Source: Petropleomorpha daqingensis (GTDB lineage Bacteria > Actinomycetota > Actinomycetes > Mycobacteriales > Geodermatophilaceae). Taken from it: a DNA stretch of 64,000 nt. Under the pieces are notes generated by a model. The model did not search any database. It had not been told where the DNA came from and worked only from the letters and a program-made list of their open reading frames with translations. Below are positions 32,215 through 40,297 of this stretch, in pieces. Each line of letters begins with the position of its first letter. Position 1 is the stretch's first letter. The stretch covers positions 4,791,197 to 4,855,196 of the forward strand of contig NZ_JACBZT010000001.1 in assembly GCF_013408985.1 (NCBI RefSeq), given 5' to 3'. A program made the position numbers and the translations under genes.

Positions 32215-32589
32215 GGGGGATCTCCTCGACGAACCGGTGGGGAGCGGCTTCCTACGGTAATCGACAAAAGTCGCCACGCATAGCGTCGGAAGTACCTGCC
32301 TTACCCGAGAGTAACCCAGCTCGGGCTGACTCGATCAGGTTGTGCACCACCAAGCGCGGACCGTGCAGTCCGTTATGTGGATCCCCGCCCCGGGCGCGGC
32401 GCGACGCGTTGCCTCCGGACAAAACCGCAGGTCACCCCGCTGATGGGCGGGATCACTCAGATCTATGTCGCACATCAGCAGACTTATGTTTGCAATCGAC
32501 CGAAGCTCTGTGACACTCACCACGTCGCATCGTCGGCCGGTGGCGCTCGATCGCCGGACACGACCAACCGAGTCACCGAAAGGCTCACC
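32215..32589. other. Divergent control region between ROK 1 and the sugar ABC operon
   Basis: This 375-bp gap holds no convincing gene. It is less GC-rich than its surroundings. Notable items are a small dyad CGAC-AAAA-GTCG (32262-32273) close to the ROK start, two TTATGT words, and the paired direct repeats at 32464-32497. A -35 TTGCAA (32490-32495) with a -10 GACACT (32512-32517), spacer 16, would start the ABC transcript about 66 nt before its ATG. Confidence 0.5.
32464..32497 (+). repeat. Paired direct repeats before the sugar ABC operon
   Basis: TATGTcGCAcATC (32464-32476) and TATGTttGCAATC (32485-32497) repeat with a start-to-start spacing of 21 bp, two turns of DNA. The second overlaps the proposed -35. 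This arrangement suits binding of two regulator subunits to one face of the helix. The likely binder is ROK 1, inferred from position. Confidence 0.5.
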
Positions 32590-33894
32590 ATGACCTACCC
32601 GCACCTCCGGCAGAACCGGCGTCGCGCAGCCGCCATCGCCGTGCCGCTGGTCGCCGGCATGCTGCTGGCCGCCTGTGGTTCCGGCGATTCCGGCAGCAGC
32701 GGCGGCAAGGAGCCGCAGACGATCACGTTCTCCTACGGCCCGGCGAACGCTCAGGACACCGCGTACGAGCAGCTGGCCAAGGACTACGAGGCCTCCCACC
32801 CCGGCGTCACGATCAAGGTCAACAAGATCAGCGCCGAGACGTACGGCCAGACGCTGCAGACCCAGATGGCGGCGGGCAACGGCCCCGACGTCATGCAGAT
32901 CAACTCCGGCGCGGGTCAGCCCGGCACGGTCGGCACGCTGGCCAAGCCCGGCCTGCTCCTCGAGCTGACCGACTCGAGCTTCAAGAGCAACGTCCCCGAG
33001 GCCGAGCTGGTCGGTTACGACTACAAGGGCAACCTCTACGGCGTGCCGAGCTCGACGCAGATCATGTCGGTGATCTACAACGACGAGCTCGCCAAGCAGA
33101 ACAACGTCACCATCGACGCGAGCACCAATCTGGACGACGTGATCTCGCAGTGCGGCGCGGTGGCGGCCACCGGCAGCTCGATCTTCGCCCTCGCCGGGTC
33201 CGTCCCGGCGAACACCGGGATCATGACGGTCGAGATCGCGTCCTCGACCGTCTACGGCCCGGATCCCGACTGGGACCAGAAGCGGACCGACGGCAAGACC
33301 ACCTTCGCCAAGACCAAGGGCTGGCAGCAGGCGCTGCAGGCGGTCGTCGACCTGAACAAGGCCGGTTGCTTCCAGAACGGCGCCGCCGGTGCCGGCTTCG
33401 CCGATCTGACCAACGCCTCCAGCTCCGGCAAGGCCTTCGGCTTCTTCGCGCCGAGCGGCGCGGCCAAGTCGATCATGGACGCTGCGGGCGGTCACGTGAC
33501 CCTCGTCGCGCTGGGCGCGCCGTCCCCGGCCGACAAGAACTACCTGACGATCAGCTCCGACATCGGCCTGGCCGGCAACGCCAAGACGAAGAGCCCGAAG
33601 CTCGTCGAGGACTTCATCAAGTTCTCGATCTCGAAGGAGGAGGCGAAGAAGTTCGCCGACGCCCAGGGCACGATCCCGATCGGCGGCAACCTCGACGCGG
33701 CCGACCTGCTGCCGCAGTACCAGCCGGTCGCCGACCAGCTGACGAACAAGGACTACCGCACCTTCGCCGTGGACGAGTGGACCAACCCTGAGGTCTACAA
33801 CGCCCTCGGCACCGGGGTCACCGGCCTGCTGACCGGCCAGACCACCGTCGACGAGGTGCTGAAGAACATGGACGCAGCCTGGGACAACGGCTGA
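32590..33894 (+). CDS. Sugar ABC transporter substrate-binding lipoprotein
   Basis: A 434-residue family-1 solute-binding protein. The signal peptide ends in LLAACG (lipid Cys29), then a Gly/Ser linker. The mature domain has TITFSYGPANAQDTAYEQLAKDYEASHPGVTIKV, AAGNGPDVMQINSGAG, LYGVPSSTQIMSVIYNDEL and FIKFSISKEEAKKFADAQGTIPI. These are hallmarks of oligosaccharide or glycoside receptors (UgpB/MalE type). It heads an operon with two permeases, deglycosidase subunits and a nucleoside-hydrolase-like gene, so a glycoside ligand is inferred. Confidence 0.93.
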   Translation: MTYPHLRQNRRRAAAIAVPLVAGMLLAACGSGDSGSSGGKEPQTITFSYGPANAQDTAYEQLAKDYEASHPGVTIKVNKISAETYGQTLQTQMAAGNGPDVMQINSGAGQPGTVGTLAKPGLLLELTDSSFKSNVPEAELVGYDYKGNLYGVPSSTQIMSVIYNDELAKQNNVTIDASTNLDDVISQCGAVAATGSSIFALAGSVPANTGIMTVEIASSTVYGPDPDWDQKRTDGKTTFAKTKGWQQALQAVVDLNKAGCFQNGAAGAGFADLTNASSSGKAFGFFAPSGAAKSIMDAAGGHVTLVALGAPSPADKNYLTISSDIGLAGNAKTKSPKLVEDFIKFSISKEEAKKFADAQGTIPIGGNLDAADLLPQYQPVADQLTNKDYRTFAVDEWTNPEVYNALGTGVTGLLTGQTTVDEVLKNMDAAWDNG

Positions 33895-34004
33895 TCCGAC
33901 CGGTGGGTGGGGCGGGTCTGCCGCCCCACCCACCGGCGCACGACCGCCCGAGCGAGACCCTCACCCGACAGCACCGACCCGGATCGATCCCCAGGGGGCA
34001 GGCA

Positions 34005-34946
34005 GTGACCGCCATCCAGAGCCCGGCGCGACCCGCGGAGGACGGCGCGGTCCCCACCTCGGGCCGCCGCGAGACCCGGACCAAGACCTACAAGATGGGC
34101 TACGGCCGCTGGTGGTGGGCGCTGCCGGCCGTCGTCCTCATGCTGGCGCTGATCTACGCCACCACCGCCAGCGGCGCGTTCTACGCGTTCACCGACTGGG
34201 CCGGCATCGGCGACTACAACTTCGTCGGGCTGGACAACTTCACGAAGATCTTCCGGACCCCGGAGCTGACCGGGGCGCTGGTCAACACGCTGATCCTGGC
34301 CTTCGGCTTCCTCATCCTCACCAACGTCCTCGGGCTGCTGTTCGCCCTGGCGCTCAACCGTGGGCTCAAGTCGCGGTTCGTGCTGCGGACCCTGCTGTTC
34401 ATGCCGGTGGTCATCGCGCCGATCGCGGTCTCCTACATCTGGAAGTTCATCTTCGCGTTCAACGGCCCGCTCAACCAGACGCTCGGCGCGATCGGGCTCA
34501 AGAGCTGGCAGCACGACTGGCTCGGTGACCCGGACCTCGCGCTGTGGTGCGTGATGGCGGTGATGATCTGGCAGAGCGTCGGCTTCTGCATGGTCATCTA
34601 CCTGGCCGGTCTGGCCACCGTGCCGGTCGAGCTGGAGGAGGCCGCCGCCCTCGACGGCGCCGGCGTCTTCACCCGCTTCCGCCACATCATCGTCCCGATG
34701 ATCCAGCCCTCGATCGCGATCGCGACGACGCTGATGCTCATCCAGGGCCTGCGGGTGTTCGACCAGGTGCTGGCGCTGACCGCCGGCGGCCCGGCCGGGG
34801 CGACCCAGACCCTGGCGACCGAGGTCTACCAGCAGGCCTTCGTGTTCAACAACTTCGGCTTCGGCGCGGCACTGGCCCTCGTGCTCTCGGTGCTGATCCT
34901 GATCTTCACCGTCATCCAGCAGTACGCCACCCGCGACCGCCTGTAA
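34005..34946 (+). CDS. Sugar ABC transporter permease 1 (MalF/UgpA type)
   Basis: A 313-residue permease with six spans after a roughly 35-residue cytoplasmic arm. It carries YNFVGLDNFTKIFRTPELTGALVNTLIL near the second span and the EAA loop EEAAALDGAGVFTRFRHIIVPMI. The GTG follows AGGGGGCAGGCA. It pairs with the permease at 34964. No ATPase gene is found in this operon, so a shared MsiK-type ATPase encoded elsewhere is probable, as for many actinobacterial sugar importers. Confidence 0.93.
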   Translation: MTAIQSPARPAEDGAVPTSGRRETRTKTYKMGYGRWWWALPAVVLMLALIYATTASGAFYAFTDWAGIGDYNFVGLDNFTKIFRTPELTGALVNTLILAFGFLILTNVLGLLFALALNRGLKSRFVLRTLLFMPVVIAPIAVSYIWKFIFAFNGPLNQTLGAIGLKSWQHDWLGDPDLALWCVMAVMIWQSVGFCMVIYLAGLATVPVELEEAAALDGAGVFTRFRHIIVPMIQPSIAIATTLMLIQGLRVFDQVLALTAGGPAGATQTLATEVYQQAFVFNNFGFGAALALVLSVLILIFTVIQQYATRDRL

Positions 34947-34963
34947 GAGATCGGACGAGACCC

Positions 34964-35806
34964 GTGTTCCGCTACTCCAAGAAGACGCTCGTCCTGGAGA
35001 TCGTCACGATCCTCGGCGCGATCGTCATGCTGATGCCGTTCTACTTCCTGATCACCACATCGCTGAAGACCGGCCCGGAGGTGCTGTCGGGTTCCGCCCT
35101 GGCGCTCCCGACCAGCCCGACGTTCGAGAACTTCGTCACCCTGCTCTCGCCGTCCTCCGACGCGTCGGGGGCGATCCTCAACGGCCTGCTCTACAGCCTG
35201 ATCATCACCGCCGGCAGCATCATCGGCCTGGTCGTCCTCGGCTCACCGGCCGCCTACGTGCTCACCCGCTCGACCAGCCGGTGGAGCAACCGCACCTACT
35301 ACCTGTTCCTCATCGCCATCCTGCTGCCCACCCAGCTGGGCATCGTCCCGCTCTACGTCGAGGCCCGGAACCTCGGGCTCACCGGCAGCCCGTGGGGCAT
35401 GATCGTCGTCTACACCGGCGTGCTCATGCCGCTGTCGGTGTTCCTCTACGGCGGCTTCTTCCGCCGGCTGCCCCGCGACTACGAGGAGGCCGCGACCGTC
35501 GACGGCGCCTCCCGCGGCAAGGTCTTCGTGCGGATCGTCTTCCCGCTCATGGGCCCGGCCACCGGCACCGTCGCGATCCTCGCCGGCCTCATCGTCTGGA
35601 ACGACTTCTTCACCGCGCTGATCTTCCTGAACGGCTCGCAGTACGCGACGTTGCCGGTGGCCATGTACTCCTACGTCGGCGGCCTGGTCTCCCAGTGGAA
35701 CCTCATCTTCGCCGTCGTGATCATCTCGATGGTCCCGATCCTGGCCTTCTACTTCTTCGCCCAGAAGCGGTTCATCCAGGGCTACGCCGGCGGGCTGAAG
35801 GGCTGA
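34964..35806 (+). CDS. Sugar ABC transporter permease 2 (MalG/UgpE type)
   Basis: A 280-residue permease with six spans and the EAA loop YEEAATVDGASRGKVFVRIVFPLM. The N-terminal PFYFLITTSLKTGPEVL and C-terminal FAQKRFIQGYAGGLKG are classic for the second permease of carbohydrate importers. It starts with GTG 17 nt after its partner, and the deglycosidase beta gene begins 7 nt after its stop. Uptake and C-C cleavage are therefore genetically coupled. Confidence 0.93.
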   Translation: MFRYSKKTLVLEIVTILGAIVMLMPFYFLITTSLKTGPEVLSGSALALPTSPTFENFVTLLSPSSDASGAILNGLLYSLIITAGSIIGLVVLGSPAAYVLTRSTSRWSNRTYYLFLIAILLPTQLGIVPLYVEARNLGLTGSPWGMIVVYTGVLMPLSVFLYGGFFRRLPRDYEEAATVDGASRGKVFVRIVFPLMGPATGTVAILAGLIVWNDFFTALIFLNGSQYATLPVAMYSYVGGLVSQWNLIFAVVIISMVPILAFYFFAQKRFIQGYAGGLKG

Positions 35807-35813
35807 TCGACCG

Positions 35814-36212
35814 ATGGCCACCGGAGACACCGTCCTCACCGACGAGAGCCTGATCGCGCGCGCCGATGGGCTGGGCATCGCCCTCACCGTGCCCTGGTAC
35901 CGCAGCCTCTGGCTGTCCAGCGTCAGCGGCATCGCCGTCGCCGTCGACGGTCAGGCGGTCCCCACCGAGAGCCTGCAGGTCGAGCTCGCCGGGCGGACCT
36001 ACTCCGTGGCCGAGCTGCCGGAGCAGTGGGACACGCTGTGGTTCATCCAGGACCGGCTCGTGGTCGTGGTCCCGCTGGACGAGCCGGTCGCGGAGGGGCA
36101 GGACGTCGACGTCGAGGTGACCGTCGACCTCCGGCTGCCCTACATGCAGATCGCGCCGATGACCTACGTGACCAACCACGCCGTCAACCGGCGCACGCTC
36201 GCGGCCCGCTGA
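35814..36212 (+). CDS. C-glycoside deglycosidase beta subunit (DUF6379), system 1
   Basis: A 132-residue all-beta protein: DGLGIALTVPWYRSLWLSSVSGIAVAVDGQAVPTESL, then YSVAELPEQWDTLWFIQDRLVVVVPLD and a C-terminal LRLPYMQIAPMTYVTNHAV. This is the small subunit pattern of metal-dependent C-glycoside deglycosidases (CarC/DgpC partners). With the TIM-barrel alpha subunit it cleaves the C-C bond of 3-oxo-C-glycosides by beta-elimination. It directly precedes the alpha gene. The beta subunit of system 2 (52166) has exactly the same length. Confidence 0.85.
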   Translation: MATGDTVLTDESLIARADGLGIALTVPWYRSLWLSSVSGIAVAVDGQAVPTESLQVELAGRTYSVAELPEQWDTLWFIQDRLVVVVPLDEPVAEGQDVDVEVTVDLRLPYMQIAPMTYVTNHAVNRRTLAAR

Positions 36213-36223
36213 GGAGAACCCCC

Positions 36224-37276
36224 ATGACCGCCACCGCGCCCTCCCCCACCGCCGCGCCCGCCGTCGACGGCGCCGGCATCACGCTGGGGCTGACCCTCTA
36301 CTCGCTGACCAGCGAGTGGGCCGCCGGCCGCTACGACCTGCCCGGCCTGCTCGACGCGGTCGACCAGGCCGGCATCGGCCCCGGCATCGAGATCGTCGCC
36401 TCGCAGACGCTGCGCACCTACCCCTACGTCACCGACGAGTTCGTGCGCGCGTGGCGGGACGCGTTCGACCGGCACGGGTTCGTGCCCAGCTCGTTCGGGG
36501 CCAACCTCGACATGGGCCGCCGCCGCGACCGCGACATGACCCTCGACGAGGAGTACGAGTTCACCGTCGCGCAGTTCCGCAGCGCACGGGCGCTCGGCTT
36601 TCCGCTGGTGCGCATCCAGAGCGCGAAGCCGGAGTTGATCCGCCGGCTGATGCCGGTCGCCGACGAGCTGGACCTCACCCTCGGCTGGGAGATCCACGCC
36701 CCGCTCGGCCCGAACTCGCCCAAGGTCGTCGAGATCCGCGAGCTCTACGACGAGATCGGCTCCCCCCGGCTCGGCTTCGTCGCCGACTTCAGCTCGACCA
36801 TGCACGCCATGGCACCGACGACGCTGCGCAAGCTGGCGCGGATGGGCGGCCTGACGACGGCGGACCTCGAGCGGCTGCAGTCGATCTGGGCGTCGGACGC
36901 CGACATCAACGCCCAGCACGGCGAGTTCGTGGAGCACCTGCACGCGCGCGGCATCGCGCCGGAGAGCCTGGGCTCCTTCGCGCGGCTGGCGTTCAACATG
37001 CACGGGCACGTCGACCCCCGCGAGTGGGCCGACATCATGCCGCAGATCGTGCACGTGCACGCGAAGTTCTACGACATCGACCAGGCCGGCGACGAGCCCG
37101 CGATCGACTACCCGGAGCTGGTGCGGGTCTTCGTCGAGGGCGGGTACTCGGGGTTCTTCTCCAGCGAGTGGGAGGGGCACGCCTTCGCCGACCTCGGCGA
37201 GGCCGACCCGATCGACCTGGTCCGCAAGCAGCACGACCTCGTCCGCCGGTCGATCACCGCCGCACTCGCTCGGTGA
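36224..37276 (+). CDS. C-glycoside deglycosidase alpha subunit (xylose-isomerase-like TIM barrel), system 1
   Basis: A 350-residue AP-endonuclease-2/xylose-isomerase-fold protein: LGLTLYSLTSEWAAGRYDLPGLLDAV, then TNLDMG-like GANLDMGRRRDRDM. The probable metal ligands are Glu156 (GWEIHAP), Asp188 (FVADFSS), His279 (VHVHAKFYD) and Glu315 (SSEWEGHAF). It should bind a divalent metal and catalyse elimination from 3-oxo-C-glucosides with the adjoining beta subunit. It is 11 nt after the beta gene, with GAGGAG before the ATG. The function call rests on beta/alpha pairing and motif similarity; activity is not proven. Confidence 0.82.
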   Translation: MTATAPSPTAAPAVDGAGITLGLTLYSLTSEWAAGRYDLPGLLDAVDQAGIGPGIEIVASQTLRTYPYVTDEFVRAWRDAFDRHGFVPSSFGANLDMGRRRDRDMTLDEEYEFTVAQFRSARALGFPLVRIQSAKPELIRRLMPVADELDLTLGWEIHAPLGPNSPKVVEIRELYDEIGSPRLGFVADFSSTMHAMAPTTLRKLARMGGLTTADLERLQSIWASDADINAQHGEFVEHLHARGIAPESLGSFARLAFNMHGHVDPREWADIMPQIVHVHAKFYDIDQAGDEPAIDYPELVRVFVEGGYSGFFSSEWEGHAFADLGEADPIDLVRKQHDLVRRSITAALAR

Positions 37277-38130
37277 GCCCGCGCCTCGAGCTGCGGGCGC
37301 TGTGCCGGGTCGTCGTCGACAACGACTTCTCCGGTGACCCGGACGGTCTGCTCGCGCTGGCGCACCACCTGCTGGCGCCGTCCAACCGGGTCGTGCTGGT
37401 CACGAGCTCGTTCCTCAACCGGACGCTGCCGGGGCCGCACCCGACCGCAGCCGACGGCGCGGCCGTGGCCACGGAGCTGGTCGAGGTCGTCGGGGGTCCG
37501 GTGCCGCTCGTCCTCGCCGGGCACGACCACGCGTTCGACCCCGCGGACACCGACCTCTCCCCCGCCGCTGCGGCGATCGTCGAGGAGGCGCGGCGGGACG
37601 ACCCGCTGCCGCTGTACCTGGTCTGCGGCGGCCCGCTGACCAACGTCGCCGCGGCGCTCCGGGCGGCCCCGGACGTCGCCGGCCGGCTCACCCTGCTCTG
37701 GATCGGCGGGTCGCTGCGCGAGGGCGTCTTCGAGTACAACCGGGACACCGACCCGGCCGCGGCGGAGTTCGTGCTCGGCCTGCCCGAGCTGGCCGTCCAC
37801 CAGTTCCCGCTGGAGACCTATCGGCGCTGCGCGTACTCGATCGCCGAGCTGGAGCACGACGTCGGCGGCGCCGGCCGGCTCGGCCAGTGGCTCTGGACGC
37901 ACTTCACCAACCCGCCGGACTGGGTCGTGCTCGGCGGCGTGTGGCCGCAGGGCGACAGCCCGCCGCTGCTGGTCACCGCGCTCACCGACGAGTCGAGCAC
38001 GTACACCGAGACACCGGCCGCGGACGGGCGCGGCCTGCGGCGGGTGTACACCGACCTCGACTTCCGGCTCCTCATGGGTGACCTGCTGGCGCGGCTGCGC
38101 CTGCACGAGCGCGACCGCCTGCCGAGCTGA
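37273..38130 (+). CDS. Nucleoside-hydrolase-like protein
   Basis: A 285-residue protein of the IunH fold: VVVDNDFSGDPDGLLALAHHLL at the start, LVCGGPLTNVAAALRAAP (the Ca-binding N/T strand region) and LLWIGGSLREG. Classical enzymes have DTDxGxDDAxA; here the calcium loop reads DNDFSGDPDG, so metal geometry may differ. The conserved His near the C-terminus is not obvious. GTGA overlap with the CGD alpha gene ties it to glycoside breakdown. It might hydrolyse an N- or O-glycosidic intermediate rather than nucleosides. Confidence 0.8.
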   Translation: MSPRLELRALCRVVVDNDFSGDPDGLLALAHHLLAPSNRVVLVTSSFLNRTLPGPHPTAADGAAVATELVEVVGGPVPLVLAGHDHAFDPADTDLSPAAAAIVEEARRDDPLPLYLVCGGPLTNVAAALRAAPDVAGRLTLLWIGGSLREGVFEYNRDTDPAAAEFVLGLPELAVHQFPLETYRRCAYSIAELEHDVGGAGRLGQWLWTHFTNPPDWVVLGGVWPQGDSPPLLVTALTDESSTYTETPAADGRGLRRVYTDLDFRLLMGDLLARLRLHERDRLPS

Positions 38131-38141
38131 CCGGCCCCACC

Positions 38142-38996
38142 TCAGAGCGAGGTCATCCCCATGTCGACGGCGAGGACGGCGCCGGTGACCCAGCGCGCCT
38201 CGTCCGAGGCCAGCCACAGCACCGCCTCGGAGACGTCCCCGGGCTGCAGCAGCGGCTGGCCGGCCAGGGGCACCATCGACGAGAGGACCGGCGCGGCGTC
38301 GTCCACGGTCGGGCGGTCGAGGTCGGGCCGGAACATGCGCAGGACCTCGTCGTTGACGACCAGATCGGTGGCCACGTTGCCGGGGCACACGCAGTTGGCC
38401 CGGACGCCGTGCGGCCCGTACTCGTTGGCCAGCACCTTGGTGAGCGCGACGACACCGGCCTTGGCGCAGACGTAGTCGACGAGGTGTGGGACCGCCTTGA
38501 CCGCGGCCGCCGAGCCGATGAGGACCAGGGAGCCGCCGCCGCGTTCGACCAGGTGCGGTAGGAAGGTCTTCGCGGTCAGCCAGACGCCGGTGAGGTTGAT
38601 CCCGAGCGTGACGGCCCACTCGGCCTCGTCGAGCTCGTGCGTCAGCTTTCCGGCCCCGCCGGTTCCGGCGTTGGCGACGACGACGTCGATCCCGCCGAAC
38701 TCCTGGATCCCGGCATCCCGCGCCCGGGCGAGGTCGTCGGCGGACCGGACGTCGCCCTGCACTCTCACGATGCGGCCGCCGGCTTTCTCCACCAGCCGGG
38801 CGGTCTCCTCCAGGTCGTCGGGGGTCGACGGCCGGATGTAGTCGCGGCGCTCCACCGGCCCGCAGAGGTCGAAGGCCACGACGTCGGCGCCCTCGGCCGC
38901 CATGCGGACGCAGTGGCTGCGTCCCTGGCCGCGCGCCGCGCCGGTGACGAAGGCGACCTTGCCGGCGAGACGGCCCGTGCGGAGCCGGCCCGTCAC
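38142..38996 (-). CDS. Mycofactocin-coupled SDR oxidoreductase
   Basis: A 284-residue SDR with the cofactor loop GKVAFVTGAARGQGRSHCVRMAAEGADVVAFDLC and the roughly 25-residue insertion after strand 2 (CGPVERRDYIRPSTPDDLEETARLV). These distinguish dehydrogenases that keep NAD bound and pass electrons to mycofactocin. LIGSAAAVKAVPHLVDYVCAKAG supplies the catalytic Ser, Tyr and Lys. It is coupled by GTGA to the fused CGD gene. It may oxidise a sugar or aglycone alcohol; the redox link to mycofactocin is inferred from family. Confidence 0.88.
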   Translation of the reverse strand: MTGRLRTGRLAGKVAFVTGAARGQGRSHCVRMAAEGADVVAFDLCGPVERRDYIRPSTPDDLEETARLVEKAGGRIVRVQGDVRSADDLARARDAGIQEFGGIDVVVANAGTGGAGKLTHELDEAEWAVTLGINLTGVWLTAKTFLPHLVERGGGSLVLIGSAAAVKAVPHLVDYVCAKAGVVALTKVLANEYGPHGVRANCVCPGNVATDLVVNDEVLRMFRPDLDRPTVDDAAPVLSSMVPLAGQPLLQPGDVSEAVLWLASDEARWVTGAVLAVDMGMTSL

Positions 38997-40297
38997 CGCG
39001 CGGTCCGGTCGAGGTCGGCCGCGAGGGTGCGCAGCAGGGCGTGGTGGCGGCGCAGCTGCTCGCGGCCCCGGTAGGGCTCGCGGCGGCCCTCGTACTCGCT
39101 GGACAGCCAGCCGCTCCAGCCGCCGTCGTGCAGCGTCCGGAGGATGTCGGCCCACGGGACGTGCAGGTCGTGGAGCTGGTCGTCGATCTCGAAGAACTTG
39201 CTCTGGACGAATCCGACGTGGGGCAGCACCTCGGCGAGGTCGCTCATCGGCGTCTTCAGCGGGCGCAGGAACGCCGGCACCTCGTCCTCGTCGAAGCCGG
39301 GGTGGCCGTCGGTGACCAGCTCGGTCTGGAAGATGCCGGTGTCGATGAGCAGCTTGACGTGCTCGGTGCCGGTCTCCTCGATGAACCGGACGTAGTTCTG
39401 GGTCACCGGGTGCTGGATCGGCGTGGGGCTGTGGATCTCCGGGTTGAGGACGACGTCGAGCTCCGCTGCGAGGTCCAGGTTGCGCAGCACCGTCTCCCGC
39501 CAGGTCGGGTGCGGGTCGAGCTCCGGGGAGATGACCCCGAACTTGGGCCGGAGGTAGCCGAATCCGAGCCGGTGGGCCAGCCGCAGGTCGCGCTCCAGCT
39601 GCGCGGCCGCCTCCTCGACCGTGAGGTCGCGGTCGCGCCACATCTGGTTGTCGACCCAGGAGGAGATGTTGGTGGGGACCAGCCGGTAGGTCTCGCACAG
39701 TCGGTGCCACTCGTCGATCCACGCGGCTGAAGGCTCCGGGTAGCCGGGGATGCCCTGGGTGAGCAGCTCGACGCCGCTGCCGCCCAGGTCGGCGATGTCG
39801 GCCATCGCGTCCTCCAGCGTCATCACGGTGTTGATGTCGCCCGTGAGGCTGTAGACGGACACGCCGTATCGGAAGCCGGCGTCGTCCCCGATCCCGGTGG
39901 GCACGATCGTGCACGTCCGCCGGTCCTCGAACCTCAGGGGGAGGGCGAAGGCGGGGATGTACGGCGAGCGCAGCAGGACGGTCACCGCTACCTCGTGCAC
40001 GCCCGCGGAGAGACCACCGTCCAGCGGCACCGTGACGACGGCCGGTGCATCGAGGTCCCAGTGGACGCCGGTCGAGGCCTGGAGCTCGTCGAGGGTGAAC
40101 GTGCGCCCCCCGAGGGTCCAGCGGACCGACTCGCGCGGGAATGCCTTCCCGTCGACGGTGACGTCGGCGCCGTCGATCAGGCTGCCCCAGGCGCCGCGGT
40201 AGTTCGGCATCCGCAGCAGGACGGAGAAGCCGGTGACGCGTCCGTTCTCGATGACATTGGTGAAGCCGCGGGTCTGGATCAGGCCGTACTCGAGCAT
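38993..40297 (-). CDS. Fused C-glycoside deglycosidase, beta domain plus alpha TIM barrel
   Basis: A 434-residue single chain. Residues 1-130 are a beta-subunit domain (FSVLLRMPNYRGAWGSLIDG, VTVDGKAFPRESVRWTLGGR, SPYIPAFALPLRFEDRR). Residues ~143-430 are an alpha-type TIM barrel (YGVSVYSLTGDINTVMTLED, NPEIHSPTPI, LLIDTGIF, FVQSKFFEID, LSSEYEGRRE). The metal set reads Glu287, Asp319, Gln365, Glu401; Gln replaces the His of the two-subunit systems, as in hydroxypyruvate isomerases. Elsewhere in the window the two parts are separate genes. The start overlaps the MFS gene end by 19 nt. Confidence 0.83.
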   Translation of the reverse strand: MLEYGLIQTRGFTNVIENGRVTGFSVLLRMPNYRGAWGSLIDGADVTVDGKAFPRESVRWTLGGRTFTLDELQASTGVHWDLDAPAVVTVPLDGGLSAGVHEVAVTVLLRSPYIPAFALPLRFEDRRTCTIVPTGIGDDAGFRYGVSVYSLTGDINTVMTLEDAMADIADLGGSGVELLTQGIPGYPEPSAAWIDEWHRLCETYRLVPTNISSWVDNQMWRDRDLTVEEAAAQLERDLRLAHRLGFGYLRPKFGVISPELDPHPTWRETVLRNLDLAAELDVVLNPEIHSPTPIQHPVTQNYVRFIEETGTEHVKLLIDTGIFQTELVTDGHPGFDEDEVPAFLRPLKTPMSDLAEVLPHVGFVQSKFFEIDDQLHDLHVPWADILRTLHDGGWSGWLSSEYEGRREPYRGREQLRRHHALLRTLAADLDRTAR

